In this document: piece after piece, positions 9,042-16,722 of the stretch
Numbering within the stretch: position 1 is the first letter of the stretch
How the letters are laid out: each line of letters begins with the position of its first letter
Assembly: GCF_033880585.1 (NCBI RefSeq)
Contig: NZ_CP137624.1
Coordinates: forward strand, 2,577,501 to 2,641,500
Length of the DNA: 64,000 nt
Direction of reading: 5' to 3'
Origin: Lysinibacillus louembei
GTDB lineage: Bacteria > Bacillota > Bacilli > Bacillales_A > Planococcaceae
The notes under the pieces: generated by a model
Seen by the model: only the letters and a program-made list of their open reading frames with translations
What the model was told of the DNA's origin: nothing
The model's database searches: none
Made by a program: the position numbers and the translations under genes

Positions 9042-12002
9042 ATGGCTAACATGAAAAAAACATGGATTATCATCTTATGCTCAGCGTTACTTTTAGCAGG
9101 GTGGCTTCCATTAGCAGCTCCAGCGAATGCAGCGCCATCCATTTCGGATGTTGATAAAAATAGTGAAAAATATACAGCAGCGCAATGGGCCGTTGACCAA
9201 AAATTAGTTCAGCTTTCGGGAAGTAAGTTCCAGCCTAACGTTCTTGTAACAGAGCAGCAAATGCTACAAATGATTGCACAGCTTGATAAAAATTATCATT
9301 TCAGTTATGCACATGATATGGTGTACACATATTATGCCGATTTAAACATGCCGATTTATGGGGCAAATAATATGGGACGCCGCACTGCTAATGCAACGAG
9401 AGGGCAATTTGCTCGTCTATATGCGGCAATGAATAGCCTTGATTTATCAGAAGTGCAGGCAGTTCAATATTTATATACACATGAAATTACAAAAGGTTTA
9501 ACAGGTAAGAAAACGTTTGATGATTATGCAGCAACAAAGGCGATTACACGTGGTGACCTTGTGACATTTTTATATCGTGCAGCAAAAAGTGGTGGCATTG
9601 CAATTGAAGGCTTAAGCGCAGCACCGTCTGGTAAGGACGACAGCAAAGTAACATTGCCATTAAATTTTGTTAGCTCAAACGGTACAGTAGAATTAAAGCC
9701 ACCTTCAGATAAGAAGGAAAATGATAAATCTAATAATCCGAGCGCTTTTAAAGCCGTACAAAGCATTAATGTGGAAAAAGAGGAATTAGCAGCAAATGGC
9801 TTGGATGCAACAGCTATTCAAATACTATTAAAAGATAGCTATGGCAATGACATTCCATATGATACGACATTGCAATTTAAAGTAACATCAAAGGTTGGAG
9901 CTCGCATCGTCGAATCACCACCGACATCAGGCTCAAAGCCAGAGAAAAATGCAGGCAGTAGCACAACAACGATTTTCACTGATGGTGGTGAATTAAATGC
10001 ATACATTATTGCACCAACATTAACAAAATCAGAAAAAGATTTAATTACATTTGAGCTTGTTAATAATAATGAAACAAAATTTGCCAGCTATCGCAATCAG
10101 CGCATCGAAGTGGAATTGCGCTATGTACCAAAAGCGGAAGTGCGCATTTCCTACGAAGTATATGATCCAGACCAGCCAAATGGTGGTGGCAGTGTCACAC
10201 CAGGTCCAAAGCCATTACCAGCATTACCGGTAGGGAAAGTGGATGGCAGTACAGTACAAACAGTGCCATTTACACCGAATGGTATTATTGAAATCCGTGA
10301 CTATGATACAGATGAATTAACATTTGATGGATTTAAATGGGAAAACTATACGAATTCATCAGGTCAAATTGTTAATGGTCGTGTTCGAGACGATGCGATC
10401 CAATATGGAAATGCAGAGCTACGCATGGATAATCAGCTTATTTCTGTATGGTTATTTGAACAAATTATAGAGCGCATGATTGATGAGTATGGAAGAGTAA
10501 ATGCCTACTATACCATTAATAGCGAAGGTCGCGCGGTTTATAATTTACAAGATGTAATGGATGAGAGTTTTACAAGTCAATTTGAATCAAAAATCCATGC
10601 ATTAATTGTTCATTTACTAACGTATTTCCCTAGAAACACAAATGATTTAACGATGGTTCACTATGACAGTGTAAAAGCAGTTAAGGCAATCTTTGATTCT
10701 TTAAGCAAGGCAGATCAAGATTATTTAGCGAAAAACTATAAAGATACAGTCGGGAATTTAAGTGGCTATAATGCAAAGGTAGACAGCTTAAAGGAAAGCC
10801 AAGAAATTGTGGAGCGTCCTGAAGGAATGGAGCGCTACACGAAAGTGATTGTTAATTTAGTAGCACCGGGTGGACGTGTCATTACGGACTATAAAGGAAC
10901 AGCGGAAATTGAATTTAATGGACAACGTAAAGTTGTGTCATTCAATACAAACACGACAGATTATAATAAAGGAACGGGCTATGCAGGCTCAGCTGTTGGT
11001 TATTTTGATTCCATTGTCTATGGCTCATCAACAGCGACAGCAACATTGGTTTCATCTAATATTGATCCACGTTATCGCGAGATGTTTAGAGAGATCATTG
11101 GCGTGCCAACAAAGCAAAAAATCTTTACAAACTTTAAATTTACAAAAAACAAATGTACGCTTGCAACGGAAATAGCCTTCATTGTTGACCAATCGAGCTC
11201 AATGCGTAAACAAGATCCAAATAATTTTACAGCGGACAAAACAAAGCAGTTGATTCGTCAAATTGGTTCGAATAACAATATCGTTGTTCCGTTTGCTGCA
11301 AATCCAGGCTCAGTTGTAAAAGGTACAGCAACAAATATTGCCAATATGGAAGGCTTTATCTCCTATGATAAGCTGTCATCACGCAATACCAACATGGCAC
11401 AAGCAGTACAGGCAGCACTTAACAACTATACAACAGACGATAAAGTTGCCAAGTCGATGGTATTGATTACAGATGGTAAAACATCGAATGCGCAGGTAGA
11501 GCGCATTATTGATAGTGCGAAAAAAGCAAAAATACAAATTCATACGATTGCTGTTGGACCAGCGAAAGATGTTAACACAGCAATCTTGAAAAAAATTGCT
11601 TCTGAAACAGGTGGTCAAAGCTATCATGCGACAGATGCAGAACGTTTGCACAGTGCATATCAAGCAGTAATTGATGCGATTTTATGTCAAACATTCGTAT
11701 CAGATGCAAGCTGTGATACGAGCGCAGGTTTATTCAACGCTGCAACAGTCGATGTCACACGTTCAACAGTCATTATGACAGCTGAATTAAATGAAAACTG
11801 TACAAATGTAGCATCTGTACAAGTACGTTTTACCTCTGTTAACGGTGATGTCAACTACGACTTAATTGATCGTGGGCAAAATGTTTTCAAAGTAAGCCAA
11901 TCAATTCGCAAATTTAATCGTTTTGATTTGTATAATGAAGTCATCTTCCGTGCATTTGACCAAAATGGTAATTTAATCACAGATAAAGAAGTGAAGCTAT
12001 AA
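9042..12002 (+). CDS. Large exported VWA-domain surface protein
   Basis: A 986-residue protein with a signal peptide (MKKTWIIILCSALLLAGW, cleavage near ANAA-PS). Residues about 40-185 resemble degenerate SLH repeats (TAAQWAVDQKLVQLSG, ATRGQFARLYAAM, AITRGDLVTFLYRAA). An invasin/Ig-like module follows (INVEKEELAANGLDATAIQI) and then a proline linker. The VWA domain starts near 710 with the MIDAS motif DQSSS at 716-720, NTNM for the conserved Thr, and ITDGK. A beta-domain ends the chain. VWA-MIDAS domains bind protein ligands through a metal, so adhesion is a reasonable inference. RBS GGAGGGGG lies just before ATG 9042. Confidence 0.85.
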   Translation: MANMKKTWIIILCSALLLAGWLPLAAPANAAPSISDVDKNSEKYTAAQWAVDQKLVQLSGSKFQPNVLVTEQQMLQMIAQLDKNYHFSYAHDMVYTYYADLNMPIYGANNMGRRTANATRGQFARLYAAMNSLDLSEVQAVQYLYTHEITKGLTGKKTFDDYAATKAITRGDLVTFLYRAAKSGGIAIEGLSAAPSGKDDSKVTLPLNFVSSNGTVELKPPSDKKENDKSNNPSAFKAVQSINVEKEELAANGLDATAIQILLKDSYGNDIPYDTTLQFKVTSKVGARIVESPPTSGSKPEKNAGSSTTTIFTDGGELNAYIIAPTLTKSEKDLITFELVNNNETKFASYRNQRIEVELRYVPKAEVRISYEVYDPDQPNGGGSVTPGPKPLPALPVGKVDGSTVQTVPFTPNGIIEIRDYDTDELTFDGFKWENYTNSSGQIVNGRVRDDAIQYGNAELRMDNQLISVWLFEQIIERMIDEYGRVNAYYTINSEGRAVYNLQDVMDESFTSQFESKIHALIVHLLTYFPRNTNDLTMVHYDSVKAVKAIFDSLSKADQDYLAKNYKDTVGNLSGYNAKVDSLKESQEIVERPEGMERYTKVIVNLVAPGGRVITDYKGTAEIEFNGQRKVVSFNTNTTDYNKGTGYAGSAVGYFDSIVYGSSTATATLVSSNIDPRYREMFREIIGVPTKQKIFTNFKFTKNKCTLATEIAFIVDQSSSMRKQDPNNFTADKTKQLIRQIGSNNNIVVPFAANPGSVVKGTATNIANMEGFISYDKLSSRNTNMAQAVQAALNNYTTDDKVAKSMVLITDGKTSNAQVERIIDSAKKAKIQIHTIAVGPAKDVNTAILKKIASETGGQSYHATDAERLHSAYQAVIDAILCQTFVSDASCDTSAGLFNAATVDVTRSTVIMTAELNENCTNVASVQVRFTSVNGDVNYDLIDRGQNVFKVSQSIRKFNRFDLYNEVIFRAFDQNGNLITDKEVKL

Positions 12003-12008
12003 AAATAA

Positions 12009-12060
12009 GGCTGTCAGAAAGGTAGGCAAGTGCGCTACTTTTTGACAGCCATTTGTTTTG
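12009..12060 (+). terminator. Terminator after the surface-protein operon
   Basis: A long hairpin pairs GGCTGTCAGAAAGGTAG (12009-12025) with CTACTTTTTGACAGCC (12035-12050), then ATTTGTTTTG. It separates this operon from the convergent ABC ATPase gene and may serve both. It belongs to the look-alike hairpin family described in the findings. Confidence 0.8.
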
Positions 12061-12076
12061 TATAGTTAATATCTAT

Positions 12077-12745
12077 TCAATCTACCTGCACTAATTGTTT
12101 GTCAATTAGCTTGTATGTATAATCGCTAAGTTGCGCTGCTTCTTTATCACGTGTGGCCATAATAATCGTTTGTCCCTGATTTCGATAAAATGATAATAAA
12201 TTTAATACTTCATAACATGCCTTTGCATCTAAATAGGCTGTTGGCTCATCAATAATAAGGACACTCGGATTACCAAGGAGCGCACGAGCAATTGCTACGC
12301 GGTATTTTTCTTCTGACGATAAATCTTCAGGAAAGCATTCAAATAATTCAGCATGAATGCCAGCTTGCTGTAATAAGGTTAACGCTTTCGGATATAATGT
12401 TTTTCTCGGCTCATCATGAATAAATGGTAAAATCACATTATCCATTATGGAATAATGCGGTAGGAACTTAAAGTTTTGATAGACAAAGCCAATATGTTTT
12501 CGGCGATAATTACTTCGAGCTTTATCGCTTAATTGATAAATTTGTATATTATCATATAATACCTCTCCAATAGTTGGCGCTAGTAGTCCTGCGACACAAC
12601 CTAAAAATATTGTTTTTCCTGTACCGGCATCACCAATAATTGTGTACCATTTTCCTTTTTCAATCGTTAACGAGATATTATGTAAAATATTTGCCTGACT
12701 TGCTGGAGTAATAAAGGACTTGCAAAGGTTGCGAATTTCAATCAT
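12077..12745 (-). CDS. Orphan ABC transporter ATP-binding protein with altered motifs
   Basis: A 222-residue nucleotide-binding subunit resembling the FtsE/LolD/MacB class. Walker A is GDAGTGKT (38-45) in place of the usual GxSGSGKS/T; the Q-loop glutamine is Q90; the signature is DLSSEEKYRVA (141-151) instead of LSGGQ; Walker B and D-loop (VLIIDEPTAYLD, 162-173) are normal; the H-loop position reads ATRD, Arg199 in place of His. No permease gene is next to it. Transport ATPase activity may therefore be weak or lost; the role is unknown. RBS GAGGTAA precedes the start. It is divergent from the comX locus across a repeat-rich intergenic region. Confidence 0.8.
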   Translation of the reverse strand: MIEIRNLCKSFITPASQANILHNISLTIEKGKWYTIIGDAGTGKTIFLGCVAGLLAPTIGEVLYDNIQIYQLSDKARSNYRRKHIGFVYQNFKFLPHYSIMDNVILPFIHDEPRKTLYPKALTLLQQAGIHAELFECFPEDLSSEEKYRVAIARALLGNPSVLIIDEPTAYLDAKACYEVLNLLSFYRNQGQTIIMATRDKEAAQLSDYTYKLIDKQLVQVD

Positions 12746-12867
12746 GATATTTACCTCAATTGTAATGTGATTTTTGATAGAATTATTTTTCCTATCAAAT
12801 AGCTGCGTTTTGAAGGGTATATATTCTCCATGCTACTTTTAGCATAGCATGAATATTTAATTGATAA

Positions 12868-12949
12868 ACCGACAATATTCCGCCAGCATACCGACTTTAT
12901 ACCGACAGGCACCGACATTTTTCTGTCGGTAACCGACAATATCCCGCCA
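12868..12949. promoter_or_regulatory. ACCGAC repeat array, probable operator in the divergent ABC/comX region
   Basis: Six copies of ACCGAC(A) fall in 82 bp: direct copies at 12868, 12890, 12901, 12911 and 12932 and one inverted copy at 12924-12930. The copies at 12911 and 12924 form a 7-bp inverted repeat around TTTTC(T). The outer copies belong to an 18-bp near-identical direct repeat (ACCGACAATATTCCGCCA, 12868-12885, and 12932-12949 with one change). The 10-11 and 22-bp spacing is about one and two helical turns, as for same-face protein binding. A ComA-like regulator is the obvious candidate, but the sequence is not the B. subtilis ComA box (TTGCGGnnnnCCGCAA). Confidence 0.6.
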
Positions 12950-12981
12950 AATTGCCAAAAAATAAAAAATATCTATATACA

Positions 12982-13010
12982 TTGTCATAAAATTCGCTAA
13001 AATAATAAAT
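12982..13010 (+). promoter_or_regulatory. Candidate promoter upstream of the comX locus
   Basis: TTGTCA at 12982-12987 and ATAAAT at 13005-13010 are separated by 17 bp, with alternative AT-rich -10 matches nearby. The site lies just downstream of the ACCGAC array, the geometry expected of an activator-dependent promoter. The motif itself is weak. Confidence 0.35.
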
Positions 13011-13027
13011 GAGAAGAGGTTAACACA

Positions 13028-13270
13028 ATGCAAGAGAATATCAAGCTAGCATAGCCCTATTAAAAGCAGTGTAGGAAAAAAATAGTCGCTTTAGAAAATA
13101 GTTTTAATGAGTAATTAGTAGCATTGATGCATAAGTTTATGATATGGCAGCAACGATAAAGCTTTTTAATTTTAGCTTTTGATATTGTTGATGTTTTATT
13201 GCAATCTATCGAAAGCATATGACAGCTTCTCATATAAAAACATACTTACTAAAAATGATGAAATGAGGCG
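13028..13270 (+). pseudogene. Possible decayed comQ remnant
   Basis: comQ, the isoprenyltransferase that modifies and processes ComX, normally lies immediately upstream of comX. Here ATG 13028 has an RBS (AGAGG, 13015-13019) but stops after 8 codons. An overlapping frame reads AREYQASIALLKAV, stop, EKNSRFRK, and later RKHMTASHIKTYLLKMMK. The helix-like pieces with frameshifts and stops would suit the C-terminal part of an isoprenyl-synthase-fold protein after large deletions. There is no recognisable DDxxD motif. The identification rests mainly on position; it could equally be ordinary non-coding leader. Confidence 0.28.
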
Positions 13271-13278
13271 GATTAATT

Positions 13279-13437
13279 ATGATGAAAATGATTCAATTTT
13301 TACGCGACAACATGGATATTGCAAAATTATTACATGAAGGAAAAGTATCATTAGTAGGTGTTACAGCACAGGAGCAAGCAGCAATTATGGAAGCTTTTGA
13401 GAAGGAGATACATTCTGATACGATGTATTGGAAATAA
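13279..13437 (+). CDS. comX: ComX-like quorum-sensing pheromone precursor
   Basis: A 52-residue peptide with no signal peptide, starting at ATG 13279 (GAGGCGG at 13265-13271, 7-nt spacing). It lines up with B. subtilis ComX as I know it: an N-terminal FLRDNMDIAKLL segment (ComX YFLNYPEALKKL), then SLVGVTAQEQAAIMEAF (ComX CLIGFDVQETETIIKAY), and a tryptophan next to the C-terminus (W51 of 52). In ComX a near-terminal Trp is the isoprenylated residue of the mature pheromone. The stop is 3 nt before comP, so translation is coupled. No intact comQ adjoins it, so how it is modified is open. The mature peptide would be about 6-10 C-terminal residues (EIHSDTMYWK region). Confidence 0.82.
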   Translation: MMKMIQFLRDNMDIAKLLHEGKVSLVGVTAQEQAAIMEAFEKEIHSDTMYWK

Positions 13438-13440
13438 AAA

Positions 13441-15660
13441 ATGAAAAAGCACTATTTTATTTTTCTACTATATGTAGGGATTGCTATTTATTTATCTATT
13501 GTCGCTTATCATAAACCTTTAATTAAAATAGAGCTTCAGCAGCAAAATGAGCAATGGGCTGTTGAAGCTCCATATTATTCACAATGGGCAGCAGAGCAAG
13601 GCATTGAAGCAGGAGATATTATTTTAAATGTTGATAATATGCCCGTTAGTGAAATATCCTCAACTCTATATATTCATTCTATAAGAGCTGCAAATGAGCT
13701 GACGACTCAAAAGCAGGACGGTACAATAAGGAAGATTGAAATATTACATAAAGATTTGCCTGTGCAATTTTATTTACACGTTATCTTACCAATTATTTAT
13801 TTTGTTTTATCTTTAGGAGCAGGCTTTTATCTATACAAAAGACAAAAAGATATTGCCAGCATGAAATGGCTGATTCTCTTTATTTTAACAATCGCATTAG
13901 CTTATTTAAGCAGCACAGCTTCTAGTAAACTTAATCTTCTAGGTGGTATTATAACAAATGGAGGAATTCTTCTTGCTCCATTAGTATTATTGCAATTTTT
14001 GCAAAACTATTATCGTTATTTACATATTAAGTGGACATTTATACAGCGCATTGAAATGTTATACATATTACCAGTAATAGGTGCTGTACTAGGTGGTGTT
14101 GAAATAGTCTATCCATTTTTAAGAAATACTACTTCTTTAATTATATTAACAACATCATTCTTACTCTTCGCTTGTTCATTATGGATATTACTACACGGCT
14201 ATTATAAAACACGCATGATACAATTACGCTTATTAATTTTAAGCGTAATTTTGCCGTTTTTACCATTCTTATTGTTATTTGTCGTGCCTGAAGTAATTAG
14301 ACAACGCCCAATTCTAGAGGCAGAATACAGTATATTATTTGTTCTTTTAATTCCATTTTGTTTTATGTTTTTACGTGTGTCAGAGCGCTTATTTGATATT
14401 CATTACTATATTACACGAACAAGCTATTATTTAGTCGTGACATCTGCTTTAACGATATGGCTGTGGCTAGGGCTATATTTCTTAATGGACAATGTGCCAA
14501 ATGGAATACTTGTTGTTTTTTTATTTATTTTCATTTTGCTATTTTTCTATATAAAAGAAAAAGTAGATGCGAAATATCGAGATATATTATTTACGCCAAA
14601 GGGGAATACGATACGGCAGCTATCCAAAGTAATTGATCAAATGAGCATTGCTTATCGCGTAGAGGTGTTGCTTTCCATTTTAAAGGAGGAGGCAGCTAAG
14701 CATTTAGAAATTCAAAATATCAAGATTGTGAATAATGATGGAAGTAGCAGACCTGCTGAATGTGTTATGACAGATGAACAAATGCAGCAGCTGCATGCCG
14801 GAGAAATTATCAAGTTATCTAATGTATATGTAGCGCTTATTCATCAAGAGGCACGTATGCAAAGGCTATTACTTATTGAACATCAAGGAACAATCCGCTT
14901 AAAGGATGAAGAGCTTCTATGGCTAAAGCTTTTGTTGAAATATGCAGGAAGTGCTATTGAAAGCTTGAAAAAAATTGAAGAGCTATTGAGAGAATTGCAA
15001 AGCTTACAGCAAACAGCGGAGCAGGAGCCTATTTGGTTAAAGAAGCTCGTATGGCTAAAAGTAGAGCAGGAAAAATATTATGTAGCACAAGAGCTGCATG
15101 ATACAGTATTACAAAATTTAACACACCTCACACGTGAAATAGGCTTGTTAGTAGAAGATGAAACAGCCGTTTCAGCACAAGAGCTGTATGAGCAAATGCA
15201 TAATAATGTGCAGGATTTACGAGCCTATTGTGAGACATTGAAACCACCTGTATTAGACAAATTTGGTTTAACAGCAGCATTAAGTCAATTAGCCCAACAA
15301 GTAAGCAACAAAGCAAAATTCAAATTATGTACAACCTTTGAGCGTGTTTATTTACAGCATGAACAGCTACCTTTAGTCATTTATCGCATTGTACAGGAGC
15401 TGCTGAATAATGCCTTAAAGCATTCTGACGCAACAAAGGTAACACTTTCTTTACAGGAATTAGATGAAGGCTTTGAATTAATCTATGAGGATGATGGAAT
15501 GGGCTGTGAGCTGGAACAAATGCTACAAACGGACTCTCTAGGTATAAGAGGGATTAAAGAACGAGTAGAGGCATTTAATGGCTATTGTCGTATCGAGGCA
15601 AATGTAAATGAAGGTGTATTTATTCATATTATCATAGAAGGGTCTGTGGAAGATGATTAA
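13441..15660 (+). CDS. comP: ComP-like membrane sensor histidine kinase
   Basis: A 739-residue kinase with the ComP plan: TM1 (about 5-25), an exported PDZ-like loop (WAAEQGIEAGDIILNVDNMP), about seven to nine further TM segments to residue ~375, a GAF-like linker, and a HisKA_3/HATPase_c transmitter. The phospho-acceptor is His553 in AQELHDTVLQNL, preceded by PIWLKKLVW, which closely follows B. subtilis ComP (PIWLKKLMF). The N-box is NNALKHS at 656-662, the G-boxes EDDGMG and GIRGIKERV. It should bind the modified ComX outside the cell and phosphorylate the ComA-like regulator whose start overlaps its last 8 nt. Confidence 0.9.
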   Translation: MKKHYFIFLLYVGIAIYLSIVAYHKPLIKIELQQQNEQWAVEAPYYSQWAAEQGIEAGDIILNVDNMPVSEISSTLYIHSIRAANELTTQKQDGTIRKIEILHKDLPVQFYLHVILPIIYFVLSLGAGFYLYKRQKDIASMKWLILFILTIALAYLSSTASSKLNLLGGIITNGGILLAPLVLLQFLQNYYRYLHIKWTFIQRIEMLYILPVIGAVLGGVEIVYPFLRNTTSLIILTTSFLLFACSLWILLHGYYKTRMIQLRLLILSVILPFLPFLLLFVVPEVIRQRPILEAEYSILFVLLIPFCFMFLRVSERLFDIHYYITRTSYYLVVTSALTIWLWLGLYFLMDNVPNGILVVFLFIFILLFFYIKEKVDAKYRDILFTPKGNTIRQLSKVIDQMSIAYRVEVLLSILKEEAAKHLEIQNIKIVNNDGSSRPAECVMTDEQMQQLHAGEIIKLSNVYVALIHQEARMQRLLLIEHQGTIRLKDEELLWLKLLLKYAGSAIESLKKIEELLRELQSLQQTAEQEPIWLKKLVWLKVEQEKYYVAQELHDTVLQNLTHLTREIGLLVEDETAVSAQELYEQMHNNVQDLRAYCETLKPPVLDKFGLTAALSQLAQQVSNKAKFKLCTTFERVYLQHEQLPLVIYRIVQELLNNALKHSDATKVTLSLQELDEGFELIYEDDGMGCELEQMLQTDSLGIRGIKERVEAFNGYCRIEANVNEGVFIHIIIEGSVEDD

Positions 15661-16258
15661 GGTGCTTATTGTAGATGACCATCCAATCGTGCTGGAAGGG
15701 TCAAAGCGATTAATGGAATCAGCTGACGATATTCATATCGATACAGAATTACAGGCGACAAACGTCGTGCATCAATTAGCTGAAAATGACTATGATGTTT
15801 ATTTACTTGATGTGAATTTAGGGGAATCTGATGGTATTACTTTAGCGCAGCAAATTAAAGAGCACACAAAGGCACGTGTCATTTTATATACGGGGGATGA
15901 CCCGACAAATTATTATTCACTTATTGTTGAAAAGAGGGTGGATGGGGTCGTGTCAAAAATGGCAACGCGCTTTCAAGTAATTCAAACAATTCGCGCGGCA
16001 ATGCAAGGACTTATGTTAATACCAACAGATTTTCTCGATTACATTCATTTTAGTCGAGACGATATTGAATTGACAGCTAAGGAGAAAATGCTTCTTTCTT
16101 GGCTACAAGAAGGGTTAACAAATAAAGAAATGGCAGTAAAGCTGCATACATCTGTTCGTACAATTGAGCGTTATTGGTCACAGCTGTTTCAAGTGTTAGG
16201 TGCGACATCGCGCGAAGCGGTGCTTGACATTATTAAGGAGCAACGACTTTTAGAGTGA
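15653..16258 (+). CDS. comA: ComA-like response regulator (NarL/LuxR type)
   Basis: A 201-residue two-domain regulator. The receiver has the acidic pair VDDH (8-10 region), phospho-acceptor Asp53 in YLLDVNLG, the T/S position in LYTGDD and the conserved Lys in VVSKMA. The C-terminal LuxR-type helix-turn-helix runs from about 136 (ELTAKEKMLLSWLQEGLTNK, then TSVRTIERYWSQLFQVLG). In B. subtilis ComA~P activates srfA and competence. No srfA lies here, so its targets are unknown; the ACCGAC array upstream of the locus is a natural first candidate. Confidence 0.88.
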   Translation: MIKVLIVDDHPIVLEGSKRLMESADDIHIDTELQATNVVHQLAENDYDVYLLDVNLGESDGITLAQQIKEHTKARVILYTGDDPTNYYSLIVEKRVDGVVSKMATRFQVIQTIRAAMQGLMLIPTDFLDYIHFSRDDIELTAKEKMLLSWLQEGLTNKEMAVKLHTSVRTIERYWSQLFQVLGATSREAVLDIIKEQRLLE

Positions 16259-16302
16259 GAAGAGATTCAAAAATTTTATCATGTACCGGGGCATAACGAT
16301 AG

Positions 16303-16331
16303 TATAATAGAAGTAGTCACTATCAAGTGAC
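16303..16331 (+). promoter_or_regulatory. Candidate promoter with inverted-repeat operator after comA
   Basis: TATAAT at 16303-16308 is followed by a perfect inverted repeat GTCACT-ATCA-AGTGAC at 16316-16331, which would cover the start-site region. No strong -35 is seen. It lies between comA and a 33-codon ORF with a good RBS. Confidence 0.4.
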
Positions 16332-16401
16332 GTGCTATGCGGTTACATAAAAATGAAATGGCGCCAAAATAGATAAATCTATAAGGAAAGGAGTATAGGT
16401 G

Positions 16402-16503
16402 ATGCAGGAGAAGAATGAAGAAATGGAAAAACAATTTAACTTTCATTCATTAAAAATTATGCAACTTGAGCATGATTTTAAGCTGCATTTACTCGCACAT
16501 TAA
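16402..16503 (+). CDS. Small unrecognised ORF (33 residues) downstream of comA
   Basis: ATG 16402 has GGAAAGGAG at 16385-16393 with 8-nt spacing, and the frame ends with TAA at 16501. The peptide begins MQEKNEEMEKQFNFHSL and ends KLHLLAH; it is charged, probably one helix, and has no signal or TM segment. It has its own candidate promoter and a strong terminator, so it looks like a genuine transcription unit. I know no family for it; it could be a sporulation-type regulatory or signalling peptide. Function unknown. Confidence 0.5.
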   Translation: MQEKNEEMEKQFNFHSLKIMQLEHDFKLHLLAH

Positions 16504-16514
16504 AGCGAAAAATT

Positions 16515-16558
16515 AGCTGTTAAAGAAGGGGGAACAACTGCTTCTTTAGCAGCTTTTT
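16515..16558 (+). terminator. Terminator after the 33-codon ORF
   Basis: AGCTGTTAAAGAAG (16515-16528) pairs with CTTCTTTAGCAGCT (16541-16554) with one G.U pair, followed by TTTTT. It isolates the small ORF from hemA. Confidence 0.85.
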
Positions 16559-16675
16559 ATGTTAAGAGCATTGAAAAAGCGTAAAAAATTTGTTAAGCTT
16601 ACATTAGAATGATTCTAAAATAGTAATTGTGTTCATAGCATGTTCACAAACAAGTAATGAAATTGCGTATATTTA

Positions 16676-16684
16676 TGGTACAAT
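16676..16684 (+). promoter_or_regulatory. Extended -10 promoter for the hem operon
   Basis: TGGTACAAT at 16676-16684 is an extended -10 (TGn followed by TACAAT), 38 bases before the hemA start. No good -35 is seen, which is acceptable for an extended -10 promoter. Confidence 0.5.
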
Positions 16685-16722
16685 TAAAAATATGAATTAG
16701 AACGTGTGAGGTGTGGGGGTTC

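Noticed and set aside
12751-12939. 62-codon minus-strand ORF between the ABC ATPase gene and comX
   Set aside because: It reads through the ACCGAC repeat array, has no RBS and low-complexity composition; it is better explained as regulatory DNA.
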